In this document: piece by piece, positions 1 to 8,068 of the stretch
How the letters are laid out: every line of letters begins with the position of its first letter
How positions within the stretch are numbered: position 1 is the stretch's first letter
Source of the DNA: Lachnospiraceae bacterium JLR.KK002
Lineage (GTDB): Bacteria; Bacillota; Clostridia; Lachnospirales; Lachnospiraceae
Assembly: GCA_036941025.1 (NCBI GenBank)
Contig: JAYMNP010000001.1
Span: forward strand, 558,001 to 622,000
Reading direction: 5' to 3'
Length of the DNA: 64,000 nucleotides
Translations under genes and position numbers: made by a program
The notes under the pieces: model-generated
What the model was told of the DNA's origin: nothing
The model's input: the letters and a program-made list of their open reading frames with translations, nothing else
Databases searched by the model: none

Positions 1-381
1 CCGGATTTTATCAATCCGTCTGGCGGGAAGGACATAGTTCCGAAATGGATTCCAGAAAAAAATCAGGGCCAGCTTTCCGTGTTCAATATCCACGATTACC
101 GTGCAGATATCGCTGTCAAAGGTATGATTGGGGCAGAAACCATTCTGCTCAAGTTCCTTTAACAGTTTCTTTCTTTTTCCTTTGAAAATCAGCTTTCCGC
201 CGAAAATCCACCATAACAGGGACAGAACAGGCGGTACCATGAACAGGATGACCGCTCCGGTGCCTCCGTCGTGGAAAAAGGTATAGCCCAGCCAGAAACA
301 GAGGGCTGTTATCAGGACAGGTACCAGTATGTAGGACAGAAGATAAGGTACGTTGATTTTCTTTACAGGTTCGTTGTTCAT
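1..381 (-). CDS. Membrane protein of unknown function, partial (C-terminus beyond left edge)
   Basis: An open frame starts at an ATG at 381-379 on the minus strand and runs off the left edge, so at least 127 residues are visible. The start is supported by a GGAG box nine bases upstream. The visible part has two hydrophobic segments, about residues 13-33 and 41-60, followed by a basic Lys/Arg-rich stretch (KGKRKK) and a soluble part ending in a Trp/Phe-rich segment. This fits a small membrane protein with a cytoplasmic tail. I do not recognise the family. The next gene upstream on the same strand (692-1354) is also a small membrane protein, and a mobile-looking repeat separates them, so they may once have been cotranscribed. 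Confidence 0.7.
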   Translation of the reverse strand, partial: MNNEPVKKINVPYLLSYILVPVLITALCFWLGYTFFHDGGTGAVILFMVPPVLSLLWWIFGGKLIFKGKRKKLLKELEQNGFCPNHTFDSDICTVIVDIEHGKLALIFFWNPFRNYVLPARRIDKIR

Positions 382-407
382 AACTCATGTCTCCTTTTTG
401 ATAATAT

Positions 408-690
408 TCAGATAATTGCGAAACTGTTCAATTACCAAAATTTCATGTACAACTGCCATAGTTTCTCTTAAATATTTTCCTCATACAAAAGGCCGAAATG
501 CCGGACGCACCGGACATTCCGGTAAGCCTCCGACTGCAGATAACCATGTTCAGCAAAGGATTCCATGGTTATCTGAGTCTTACCTCCATGGTGCTGAAAT
601 GCATTTCTTACCTTTTGTATGAAAAAATATTTATATTAAAATCTTCTGGATTGTACATGAAATTAATACAATTATTGAATTCCGCAATGT
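408..690 (+). mobile_element. MITE-like repeat, copy 1 (degenerate ends)
   Basis: Copy 1 of a three-member family (others at 37313-37599 and 51180-51421). Its core is strongly self-complementary: CATACAAAAGG at 482-492 pairs with CCTTTTGTATG at 611-621, GAAATGC at 495-501 with GCATTTC at 601-607, GGTAAG at 521-526 with CTTACC at 579-584, and a perfect 12-bp hairpin is formed by 537-548 and 564-575. Subterminal TTCATGTACAA/TTGTACATGAA arms are also present. The outer ends (ATAATTGCGAAAC / CCGCAATGT) have decayed relative to copy 2 and I see no target duplication. It begins about 30 bp upstream of the start of the left-edge gene and ends 2 bp from the stop codon of the next gene. Confidence 0.75.
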
Positions 691-691
691 A

Positions 692-1354
692 TTACTCCCA
701 TTCAGAAGTCTGTTTTTTCCCTCTGGTGAAAAATGCCGGGAATATTCCAAATTTGGAGCCCAGGGCATGGAACAGGGGGAAAAAGATAAGAACGGTCAGG
801 ATTCGTGCCAGCATTACGACAGGCCCTGTGTAATCATCCTGGCTGACAGTTCCGCCGCTGCCCATCATGTCGATGTAAAAATCCCTGCGGCTCAAAGGTT
901 CGCTGTGCTCAATCTGGCTGATGAAATTTTCACTGGAAGCCAGGTCTTCCCGTATGATTCTTCCCACGGGAAGGGTGGCTTCGCCGGAATAATAGTCTCC
1001 TTCTGTCCGAACATTTTCCATATTGATGGCAGCGGCCACCCGTTCGCCGGAGGGAAGGGTCAGGGCATAGAGATAATAATTGCCGTAATACCCGGCGCCC
1101 CGGTTGCGGTATTCGATGCCCGGAGACACCACCGTAAAGGTATCGTGGGTTTCCAGATCCTCAATGGACTGTGCACGGAAAATATCACTTCCCGCCATGC
1201 CGCCGATTTCTCCTTCCGGCACAGTATGTTCTTCCACATAATTTTCATAGTTCCGGGAGAGAAAACGTTCCGTAAGATTAGCAGGCAGAATACTGACAAA
1301 CAGAGCCAGAAGCAGGCACAGCCAGATGTCAAAGCGCAGATGATGATAGCGCAT
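692..1354 (-). CDS. Hypothetical two-pass membrane protein
   Basis: 220 residues, preceded by a strong ribosome site (GGAGGTGA) nine bases before the ATG. A hydrophobic segment near residues 8-27 could be a signal anchor and a second lies near residues 176-197 just before a basic C-terminus. The intervening part of about 150 residues would be extracytoplasmic and is rich in Glu, Tyr and Gly. This topology (anchor, extracellular domain, anchor) is all that can be said; I recognise no catalytic motif or named family. The stop codon sits 2 bp from a repeat element, so the last few residues may have been reshaped by that insertion. It is divergent from trpS. Confidence 0.7.
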   Translation of the reverse strand: MRYHHLRFDIWLCLLLALFVSILPANLTERFLSRNYENYVEEHTVPEGEIGGMAGSDIFRAQSIEDLETHDTFTVVSPGIEYRNRGAGYYGNYYLYALTLPSGERVAAAINMENVRTEGDYYSGEATLPVGRIIREDLASSENFISQIEHSEPLSRRDFYIDMMGSGGTVSQDDYTGPVVMLARILTVLIFFPLFHALGSKFGIFPAFFTRGKKQTSEWE

Positions 1355-1433
1355 GTAAAATCACCTCCGCAACTATGATAGCATATTGCCCTGATTCAGT
1401 CTACCATGGATATGGTTCTGCCGGAAATGTTTG

Positions 1434-1462
1434 TTGACAGAAGGAAAAAGTATGATTAGAAT
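1434..1462 (+). promoter_or_regulatory. Sigma-A promoter of trpS
   Basis: TTGACA at 1434-1439, a 17-bp spacer and TAGAAT at 1457-1462. Transcription would begin near 1469. This places any upstream in-frame start (for example 1431) inside the promoter and supports translation from 1521. No T-box leader is visible in the short interval. Confidence 0.75.
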
Positions 1463-1520
1463 AGGGAGTAAAGTAAATAGTATGATTTATTTTGAATACG
1501 GACAGGCGAGGAATAATATT

Positions 1521-2603
1521 ATGAGCAAAATTATTTTAACAGGCGACAGACCCACCGGAAAACTCCACGTAGGCCATTATGTGGGCTCTCTGCGGCGCAG
1601 AGTGGAATTGCAGAATTCCGGGGAATACGATAAGGTGTTTATTATGATTGCAGACGCCCAGGCACTGACGGACAATGCGGAACATCCGGAGAAGGTACGC
1701 CAGAATGTGGTGGAAGTGGCCCTGGATTACATGGCCTGCGGACTGGAGCCGGAGAAATCCACACTGTTTATCCAGTCTCAGATACCCCAGTTATGCGAGT
1801 TATCCTTTTACTATATGAATCTGGTTACCGTATCAAGATTACAGCGGAATCCCACGGTAAAGGCTGAGATTCAGATGCGCAATTTTGAAGCCAGCATTCC
1901 CGTTGGGTTTTTCACTTATCCCATCAGCCAGGCGGCAGATATTACCGCATTTCAGGCGACTACGGTTCCTGTAGGAGAAGACCAGCTTCCCATGATTGAG
2001 CAGACCAGGGAAATCGTACACAAATTCAATACTGTATACGGGGAAACTCTGGTGGAGCCAAAAGTGCTGCTGCCGGAGAACCAGGCGTGTATGCGGCTTC
2101 CCGGTACCGATGGAAAAGCCAAAATGAGCAAATCTCTGGGCAATTGCATTTACCTCTCAGAGGAACCGGAGGAGATTAAGAAAAAGGTCATGAGCATGTT
2201 CACAGACCCCAACCATCTGCGGGTGGAAGATCCGGGTTCTCTGGAAGGCAATACCGTATTCACATATCTGGATGCTTTCTGCCAGGACGGACATTTTGAG
2301 CGGTATCTGCCGGATTATGCAAATCTGGATGAACTGAAAGCCCATTACCGGCGGGGCGGCCTTGGGGATGTGAAAGTGAAGAAATTCCTGAACAATGTAT
2401 TGCAGGAAGTGCTGGAGCCCATCCGCAGCCGCAGAAAAGAACTGCAGAAAGACATTCCCTATATCTATGAGGTGCTGAAAAAGGGAAGTGAAGAAGCGGA
2501 GAAAGCAGCAGCCGGGACACTGGATAAGGTGCGCTCCGCCATGAAAATCAATTATTTTGCGGATGCGGAATTAATCCGGGAGCAGGCGGAGAAATTCAGA
2601 TAA
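1521..2603 (+). CDS. trpS: Tryptophan--tRNA ligase
   Basis: 360 residues; charges tRNA-Trp with tryptophan using ATP in the cytoplasm. Class I synthetase signatures are clear: the HIGH-type motif appears as KLHVGHY near residue 14 and the KMSKS loop as AKMSKSLGN near residue 196. The N-terminus reads TGDRPTG, the variant found in one bacterial TrpS branch. I chose the ATG at 1521 because it has an AGGA box eight bases upstream and because the promoter at 1434-1462 overlaps the longer reading frame. It is a single-gene unit closed by a hairpin terminator. There is no T-box or tryptophan leader in front, so control may be constitutive. Confidence 0.95.
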   Translation: MSKIILTGDRPTGKLHVGHYVGSLRRRVELQNSGEYDKVFIMIADAQALTDNAEHPEKVRQNVVEVALDYMACGLEPEKSTLFIQSQIPQLCELSFYYMNLVTVSRLQRNPTVKAEIQMRNFEASIPVGFFTYPISQAADITAFQATTVPVGEDQLPMIEQTREIVHKFNTVYGETLVEPKVLLPENQACMRLPGTDGKAKMSKSLGNCIYLSEEPEEIKKKVMSMFTDPNHLRVEDPGSLEGNTVFTYLDAFCQDGHFERYLPDYANLDELKAHYRRGGLGDVKVKKFLNNVLQEVLEPIRSRRKELQKDIPYIYEVLKKGSEEAEKAAAGTLDKVRSAMKINYFADAELIREQAEKFR

Positions 2604-2630
2604 AAAACATGAGCGGACAGAAGTTCCGGG

Positions 2631-2684
2631 AAAACAGCCGAACAGGACTCTGAAATAAAAGAGTCTATGTCCGGCTGTTTTTTC
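2631..2684 (+). terminator. Rho-independent terminator after trpS
   Basis: AAAACAGCCG pairs with CGGCTGTTTT around an inner AGGACTCT/AGAGTCT stem, followed by a T run at 2677-2683. Confidence 0.8.
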
Positions 2685-2724
2685 ATATAATGAAGGGAAA
2701 ATACACCCACAGGAATGAACAGCT

Positions 2725-4026
2725 ATGAAAAAAAGGAAAAAAATACGGAAATATCTGGGAATGGCACTGATTTATTTCTGCTTCCTGACGCAAATCATGG
2801 AAAGGGGCAAAACGGGTCCGGTACCCCTTGTGTTTGCAGAAGAACAGAACGTGCAGGAACAGCCCCAGGAAGCAGCCGTATCCCAGCAGCCCGAATTCAG
2901 CCTTTATGCAAAATCGGCAGTGCTGATGGATGGGGAAAGCGGACGGATACTTTATGAAAAAAATGGATACGAGCATATGCCCAATGCCAGCACCACCAAA
3001 ATTATGACCTGTATTCTGGCGCTGGAGGAGGGCGATTTGGAGAGTGAGGTAAAAGTCAGCAGCTATGCGGCTTCCATGCCCCAGGTGCGTCTTGGTATGA
3101 GCAAAGATGACAGTTTTCGGCTGAAAGATTTGCTGTATTCCCTGATGCTGGAATCTCATAACGATTCGGCAGTTGCCATTGCGGAGCATATTGGAGGCTC
3201 CGTAGAAGGATTTGCCGCAAAAATGAATCAGAAAGCAGATGAACTGGGCTGCAAAGATACTTATTTCATTACGCCCAACGGCCTGGACGCCAGCGACGGG
3301 ACGGGAGTGCACGGAACCACAGCGGAAGATCTGGCCAGAATTATGAGCTACTGTATTCAGAACAGAGAATTTCTGGAAATTACCCGTACGCCTTCTTATC
3401 AGTTTTCGAATCTGGCGGGTACCAGGCATTATAACTGCAATAACCACAACGCGTTTCTGCAGATGATGGAAGGAGCATTGTCCGGGAAAACCGGATTTAC
3501 CGGAAATGCAGGCTACTGCTATGTGGGCGCGCTGCAGAGAGAAGACCGTACTTTTATTGTGGCCCTCCTGGCCTGCGGCTGGCCCAATCATAAGACCTGG
3601 AAATGGGCCGATACGAAAGAGCTGATGAATTACGGGCTGGAACATTACCATTGTGAAGATGTATATGAATATGACAGGGAATTTCCGAACGTGACAGTGG
3701 AGGAGGCGGAGCCGGAGAACGGAAGGCTTTATCAGGAAGTAACCATTCCCCTTCTTGTAAAAGAAGAAAAGATACGGGTGCTGAAGCGGACAGACGAAGA
3801 AGTGCGGACCATCTATGAGATTCCTGAGCAGGTGAAAGCTCCGGTCAGAGAAGGGCAGCAGCTTGGCAGGGTTACATATTACCTGGGAGAGCGTCAGATT
3901 GGGGAGGTTCCCATTTATGCTGCAAAAGCTGCAAAAAAGCTGCAGCCTTCCTGGTACAAAGAGTATCTTCTGAAATTATTTTTTATGGAAAAAGAACTGT
4001 ATTTTGAGACAGAACAGGCAGGATGA
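2725..4026 (+). CDS. D-alanyl-D-alanine carboxypeptidase, DacF/PBP5 type (peptidase S11)
   Basis: 433 residues; trims the terminal D-Ala from peptidoglycan stem peptides outside the membrane. The N-terminus is a basic, hydrophobic secretion signal with a likely cleavage near VFA-EEQ (about residue 38). All three penicillin-binding signatures are present: STTK with the catalytic Ser89 and Lys92, the SHN triad at Ser144-Asn146, and KTG at Lys255. The C-terminal 130 residues match the beta-rich PBP5 tail domain that positions the enzyme at the membrane. A second member of the family lies at 44766-45944. The start at 2725 has an AGGA box ten bases upstream. Sporulation-type DacF is possible, but general cell-wall maturation is equally compatible. 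Confidence 0.92.
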   Translation: MKKRKKIRKYLGMALIYFCFLTQIMERGKTGPVPLVFAEEQNVQEQPQEAAVSQQPEFSLYAKSAVLMDGESGRILYEKNGYEHMPNASTTKIMTCILALEEGDLESEVKVSSYAASMPQVRLGMSKDDSFRLKDLLYSLMLESHNDSAVAIAEHIGGSVEGFAAKMNQKADELGCKDTYFITPNGLDASDGTGVHGTTAEDLARIMSYCIQNREFLEITRTPSYQFSNLAGTRHYNCNNHNAFLQMMEGALSGKTGFTGNAGYCYVGALQREDRTFIVALLACGWPNHKTWKWADTKELMNYGLEHYHCEDVYEYDREFPNVTVEEAEPENGRLYQEVTIPLLVKEEKIRVLKRTDEEVRTIYEIPEQVKAPVREGQQLGRVTYYLGERQIGEVPIYAAKAAKKLQPSWYKEYLLKLFFMEKELYFETEQAG

Positions 4027-4088
4027 CAAAAACGATAACCTGGATTGCCAGATTAGTGAAATATTTAACAAATTTCCTGAAATATCTA

Positions 4089-4117
4089 TTGAAAAATTCC
4101 GTCAAAAGAGATACAAT
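4089..4117 (+). promoter_or_regulatory. Sigma-A promoter of the decarboxylase operon
   Basis: TTGAAA at 4089-4094, 17-bp spacer, TACAAT at 4112-4117, about 55 bp before the first gene of the operon. No terminator is visible after the upstream carboxypeptidase gene, so some read-through is possible. Confidence 0.7.
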
Positions 4118-4172
4118 TACAATCGGAAGAAAATTTTGTAAAATTATAAAATACATTATGGAGGTTTAAGTA

Positions 4173-5606
4173 ATGAGTAATTCTACCAACTCAGCAAGAC
4201 AGAGAATTTCCGGTCTTCTTGACGAGCAAAGTTTTATGGAAATCGGAGCTCTGGTAACTGCAAGAAACACAGACTTTGACTTAAATCAGTCTGAAACTCC
4301 ATCCGATGGAGTCATCACCGGATATGGTCTGATTGATGGCAATCTGGTGTACGTGTACAGCCAGGATGCTTCCGTGCTGAACGGAACCATCGGTGAAATG
4401 CACAGTAAGAAGATTACTGCTGTTTATAAAATGGCAGTAAAAATGGGGGCGCCTGTGATTGGCCTGATTGACTGCGGCGGTATGCGTCTGCAGGAATCCG
4501 TGGATGCGCTGAACGGATTTGGTGAAATTTACGGGGCTCAGGCAGCGGCAAGCGGGGTGGTACCTCAGATTTGTGCGGTATTTGGCAACTGCGGCGGCGG
4601 ACTTTCCGTTGTACCTGCACTGAGCGACTTCGCTTTTGTGGAAAAAGAAAAAGGAAGAATGTTTGTGAATTCTCCCAATGCAATTAAGGGAAACCATGTT
4701 TCCAGATGCGATACGGCAGACGCGGCATATCAGGAGAGCAATAACGGATGTATCGACGGTGTGGGAACCACAGAAGAGATTCTGGCCGCAATCCGTGAGC
4801 TGGTATGCATTCTGCCAGGCAACAATGGGGAAGGCGGAAGAGAAGAGGAATGCGCAGATGATCTGAACCGGGTATGCGAGAATCTTTCCGGCTGCCGGGA
4901 AGATACCAGACTGGCCCTGACCCATATTGCAGACGACAATCTCTTTGTGGAGACCAGGAAGAATTATGCACGCAATATGGTGACCGGCTTTATCCGGTTA
5001 AACGGCAGAACCATAGGTGCGGTGGCCAATGCCTCTGCAGTTTATGACGAAAATGGCGAGAAAACAGAAAGTTTTGACAAAGTGCTGACAGCAAGAGGCT
5101 GCAACAAAGCGGCAGAGTTTATCAGTTTCTGCGATGCTTTTGATATTCCGGTGCTTTCCCTGACCAATGTGGAAGGTTTTGCGGCAACGGAATGCTCCGA
5201 GCGGAATCTGGCCAAAGCAATGGCAGGGATGACAGCGGCATTTGCAGGAGCAACCGTTCCGAAGGTAAATATTATTGTGGGAACTGCTTACGGCAGCGCT
5301 TATGTGATGATGAACAGCAAATCCATCGGCGCAGATCTTGTGTACGCATGGGAAGGAAGCAAAGTCGGCATGATGGACGCAGGACAGGCTGCGAAGATTA
5401 TGTATGACGGAGCGTCCGCAGACGTCATTGCAGAGAAAGCAAAAGCCTATGAGAAGCTTCAGTCTTCCGTGGAGACAGCGGCAGGCCGGGGACAGGTTGA
5501 CCTGATTATCGCACCGGATGACACCAGAAAATATGCGGTGGCAGCATTTGAAATGCTTTATACAAAGGGAACAGGTGAACCGGTTAGAAAACATGCAGCA
5601 AAGTAG
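4173..5606 (+). CDS. Acyl-CoA carboxyltransferase subunit (MmdA / transcarboxylase 12S-like)
   Basis: 477 residues of the crotonase-fold carboxyltransferase family, which moves CO2 between a biotin carrier and an acyl-CoA such as methylmalonyl-CoA, malonyl-CoA or glutaconyl-CoA. Both halves show the expected glycine-rich oxyanion loops: GNCGGG near residue 148 in the N-terminal half and GTAYGSAY near residue 371 in the C-terminal half. It is somewhat shorter than typical methylmalonyl-CoA decarboxylase alpha chains (about 510). It opens an operon followed by OadG-like, biotin carrier, OadB and pyruvate carboxyltransferase genes, without a biotin carboxylase, so it should donate to or accept from the carrier encoded at 6358. 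The acyl-CoA substrate cannot be read from the sequence. Confidence 0.88.
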   Translation: MSNSTNSARQRISGLLDEQSFMEIGALVTARNTDFDLNQSETPSDGVITGYGLIDGNLVYVYSQDASVLNGTIGEMHSKKITAVYKMAVKMGAPVIGLIDCGGMRLQESVDALNGFGEIYGAQAAASGVVPQICAVFGNCGGGLSVVPALSDFAFVEKEKGRMFVNSPNAIKGNHVSRCDTADAAYQESNNGCIDGVGTTEEILAAIRELVCILPGNNGEGGREEECADDLNRVCENLSGCREDTRLALTHIADDNLFVETRKNYARNMVTGFIRLNGRTIGAVANASAVYDENGEKTESFDKVLTARGCNKAAEFISFCDAFDIPVLSLTNVEGFAATECSERNLAKAMAGMTAAFAGATVPKVNIIVGTAYGSAYVMMNSKSIGADLVYAWEGSKVGMMDAGQAAKIMYDGASADVIAEKAKAYEKLQSSVETAAGRGQVDLIIAPDDTRKYAVAAFEMLYTKGTGEPVRKHAAK

Positions 5607-5619
5607 AAAGGTGAAGTTT

Positions 5620-6333
5620 ATGAAAAAGAAAATATTGCTGATTCTGAGTATGTGCCTGATCATGCTCGGCTTAACAGCATGTGGAGAAGACCCCACCAAG
5701 GTTGATTACAATGGTTTCACCTATGATCAGTTGAAAGGTTCATGCGAGAATACCGTGGATATTCTACAGTCCATGTCAGAATCCGAGAAAGCGGCCTGTC
5801 TTGCATCCAATGATGAGACAATGGTGAACCTGATTACCCGTTGGGAGGAAGCGCAGGAGGATGTGGGAGCATATGTGGAACTGGGCGAGTTTAAGATTAC
5901 AAAGTCCGGTAAGACCCTGACCTGCGAACAGGAAATTATTTATGAGAACCGTCCGGTTATTCTGACTTATGTTTATAAGGCCCACAATATGGAGCTGGAA
6001 GATATTACCGTGGACCAGGTACAGACCCTCGGAGAGAAAATGACTAATGCGGCCCTGAATACCCTGATGGGTATGGGCGTGGTGTTTGCGGTACTGATTC
6101 TGATTTCTCTGATTATCAGCTGTTTTAAATTCCTCTCTTATTTTGAGAAAGGGAAAGAGACGAAAGCAGCGCCTGCAAAAGAACCTGTGGCTCCGGTTCC
6201 TCCTTCAGTGGAAGAAGCCATGGGCGCACAGGACGATTTGGAACTGGCAGCAGTAATCGCGGCGGCGATTGCAGCATCTACCGGAACTTCTACAGACGAT
6301 TTTGTAGTACGTTCCATCAAAAGAAGATTTTAA
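5620..6333 (+). CDS. OadG-like gamma subunit of Na+-pumping decarboxylase, lipoprotein form
   Basis: 237 residues from the ATG at 5620, which follows AAAGGTG. The N-terminus is a lipoprotein signal ending in the lipobox LTAC-G (Cys about residue 20). An extracytoplasmic domain of about 130 residues follows, then one transmembrane helix (about 150-172, with GMGVVFAVL typical of OadG) and an Ala/Pro-rich cytoplasmic linker that ends in the basic tail RSIKRRF. Canonical OadG subunits are small single-helix proteins that hold the carboxyltransferase on the membrane pump; this one carries an added outer domain, as in many Lachnospiraceae. Its gene starts 14 bp after the preceding stop. Confidence 0.85.
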   Translation: MKKKILLILSMCLIMLGLTACGEDPTKVDYNGFTYDQLKGSCENTVDILQSMSESEKAACLASNDETMVNLITRWEEAQEDVGAYVELGEFKITKSGKTLTCEQEIIYENRPVILTYVYKAHNMELEDITVDQVQTLGEKMTNAALNTLMGMGVVFAVLILISLIISCFKFLSYFEKGKETKAAPAKEPVAPVPPSVEEAMGAQDDLELAAVIAAAIAASTGTSTDDFVVRSIKRRF

Positions 6334-6357
6334 TTGTAAATTCAGGAGGAAACGAAA

Positions 6358-6738
6358 ATGAAAAGTTATACAATTACTGTTAATGGAAACGTTTATGATG
6401 TTACTGTAGAAGAAAACGGCGCAGGCGCAGCAGCACCGGCGGCACCCGGAAGAGCAGCGACTCCCGCAGCAGCACCGGCAGCTCCCGCAGCAGCACCGGC
6501 CCCGGCAGCAGGCGGAGCAGGAAATGTAAAGATTGAAGCAGGCGCAGCAGGAAAAGTATTCAGTATCGACAGCAAGCCGGGCGCAGCAGTAAAACGCGGC
6601 GATACCATTCTGGTACTGGAAGTTATGAAGATGGAAACGCCTGTCGTTGCACCGGAAGACGGAACGGTGGCAAGCATTGACGTAACCGTTGGACAGGCAG
6701 TAGAAGCAGGTGCGCTGCTGGCAACTTTGAATAATTAA
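6358..6738 (+). CDS. Biotin carboxyl carrier subunit
   Basis: 126 residues. A short N-terminal segment, an Ala/Pro-rich flexible linker (about residues 22-55) and a C-terminal biotinyl domain. The biotin attachment site is the lysine in VMKMETP (Lys91). The flexible linker is typical of carriers that shuttle between distant active sites, here the two carboxyltransferases and the OadB membrane pump. It corresponds to the 1.3S subunit of Propionibacterium transcarboxylase or the MmdC/GcdC subunits. It lies 24 bp after the OadG-like gene and 16 bp before oadB. Confidence 0.93.
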   Translation: MKSYTITVNGNVYDVTVEENGAGAAAPAAPGRAATPAAAPAAPAAAPAPAAGGAGNVKIEAGAAGKVFSIDSKPGAAVKRGDTILVLEVMKMETPVVAPEDGTVASIDVTVGQAVEAGALLATLNN

Positions 6739-6754
6739 TTATTGGAGGTAAAAT

Positions 6755-7903
6755 ATGAGTTACGTAGGAGAAACTTTATCAAACCTCCTGCACCAGACAG
6801 CATTCTTCAACCTGACCTGGGGAAACTATGTCATGATTCTGGTGGCGTTTGTGTTTCTTTTCCTTGCGATTAAGAAAGGATTTGAGCCTTTGCTGCTGGT
6901 TCCGATTGCGTTTGGTATGTTGCTGGTAAATATTTATCCGGACATTATTGCTTCGCCGGAAGAGACCAGCAATGGCGTAGGTGGTTTACTTTATTATTTC
7001 TATTCACTGGATGAGTGGTCGATTCTTCCTTCCCTGATTTTCATGGGTGTGGGAGCCATGACAGACTTTGGCCCGCTGATTGCCAATCCCATCAGTTTTC
7101 TGCTGGGAGCAGCCGCACAGTTCGGTATTTTCGGTGCGTACTTTATGGCAATTCTGTTAGGATTTAACGATAAGGCAGCGGCAGCCGTATCCATTATCGG
7201 CGGTGCGGACGGTCCTACTTCCATTTTCCTTGCAGGAAAACTGGGGCAGACGGGACTGATGGGGCCCATTGCCGTAGCGGCTTATTCCTATATGGCGTTA
7301 GTGCCTATTATTCAGCCGCCTATTATGAAACTCTTTACCACGAAGCAGGAGCGCGCCATCAAAATGCAGAATCTGCGCCCTGTTTCCAAGCTGGAGAAAA
7401 TCCTGTTCCCCATCATTGTTACGGCAGTGGTATGTATTATCCTGCCCACCACAGCGCCCCTGGTTGGTATGCTGATGTTAGGAAACCTGTTCCGTGAATC
7501 CGGTGTGGTACGCCAGTTATCTGAGACTGCATCCAATGCAATGATGTATATCGTGGTTATTCTGCTGGGAACTTCTGTAGGAGCAACCACCAGTGCGGAG
7601 GCATTCCTGAATATCACAACTTTAAAGATTGTGGCTCTGGGACTGATTGCCTTTATGTTCGGTACTGCAGCAGGAGTGCTGTTTGGCAAAATACTGTGTA
7701 AAGTTACCGGAGGAAAGATTAATCCGCTGATTGGTTCTGCCGGTGTATCCGCAGTGCCTATGGCAGCCCGTGTATCCCAGAAGGTAGGTGCGGAAGAAGA
7801 TCCCACCAACTTCCTGCTGATGCATGCAATGGGACCGAATGTTGCCGGAGTTATCGGTACTGCAGTGGCAGCCGGCGTATTTATGGCAATTTTTGGAATT
7901 TAG
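6755..7903 (+). CDS. oadB: Na+-translocating decarboxylase beta subunit
   Basis: 382 residues, polytopic membrane protein (about nine to eleven hydrophobic segments). It decarboxylates carboxybiotin inside the membrane and couples this to Na+ export. The family signature GGADGPTSIF near residue 150 contains the aspartate known to be essential in Klebsiella OadB, and the C-terminal half carries the conserved Gly/Asn-rich MGPNVAG segment. Length is close to the family norm. Its presence is the reason for calling this operon a sodium pump and not a soluble transcarboxylase. Confidence 0.93.
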   Translation: MSYVGETLSNLLHQTAFFNLTWGNYVMILVAFVFLFLAIKKGFEPLLLVPIAFGMLLVNIYPDIIASPEETSNGVGGLLYYFYSLDEWSILPSLIFMGVGAMTDFGPLIANPISFLLGAAAQFGIFGAYFMAILLGFNDKAAAAVSIIGGADGPTSIFLAGKLGQTGLMGPIAVAAYSYMALVPIIQPPIMKLFTTKQERAIKMQNLRPVSKLEKILFPIIVTAVVCIILPTTAPLVGMLMLGNLFRESGVVRQLSETASNAMMYIVVILLGTSVGATTSAEAFLNITTLKIVALGLIAFMFGTAAGVLFGKILCKVTGGKINPLIGSAGVSAVPMAARVSQKVGAEEDPTNFLLMHAMGPNVAGVIGTAVAAGVFMAIFGI

Positions 7904-8068
7904 GAATAACCTTTAATAACCGTGGCTGTCCGGAATACAGGCCGGGCCTGCAGTGATGTACAGAATATCCTGTGAGGCGTACCGCATATGGAGTTTATGC
8001 GGCTGTGTTTCGAACAGTCCGTCATAAAGTTTAGAAGCCGCCAGGCGGCAGAATGAGAGGAATAAGTC
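7904..8068 (+). other. Structured intercistronic gap oadB-oadA
   Basis: 165 bp, far longer than the other gaps of this operon. It contains CCGCATA (7982-7988) pairing with TATGCGG (7996-8002), and GCCGCC/GGCGGC (8037-8049) just before the AGAGG ribosome site of the next gene. No T run, promoter or open frame is convincing. It could be an RNA processing or translation-control segment. Confidence 0.4.

Noticed and set aside
1355..1520. T-box or tryptophan leader before trpS
   Set aside because: The promoter places the transcript start about 50 bp before the ATG, leaving no room; no specifier loop or T-box sequence is visible.
2683..3651. Long minus-strand open frame (322 codons) opposite the first D,D-carboxypeptidase gene
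   Set aside because: Antisense shadow of a gene with complete catalytic motifs; His/Phe/Cys-rich composition and no ribosome site.
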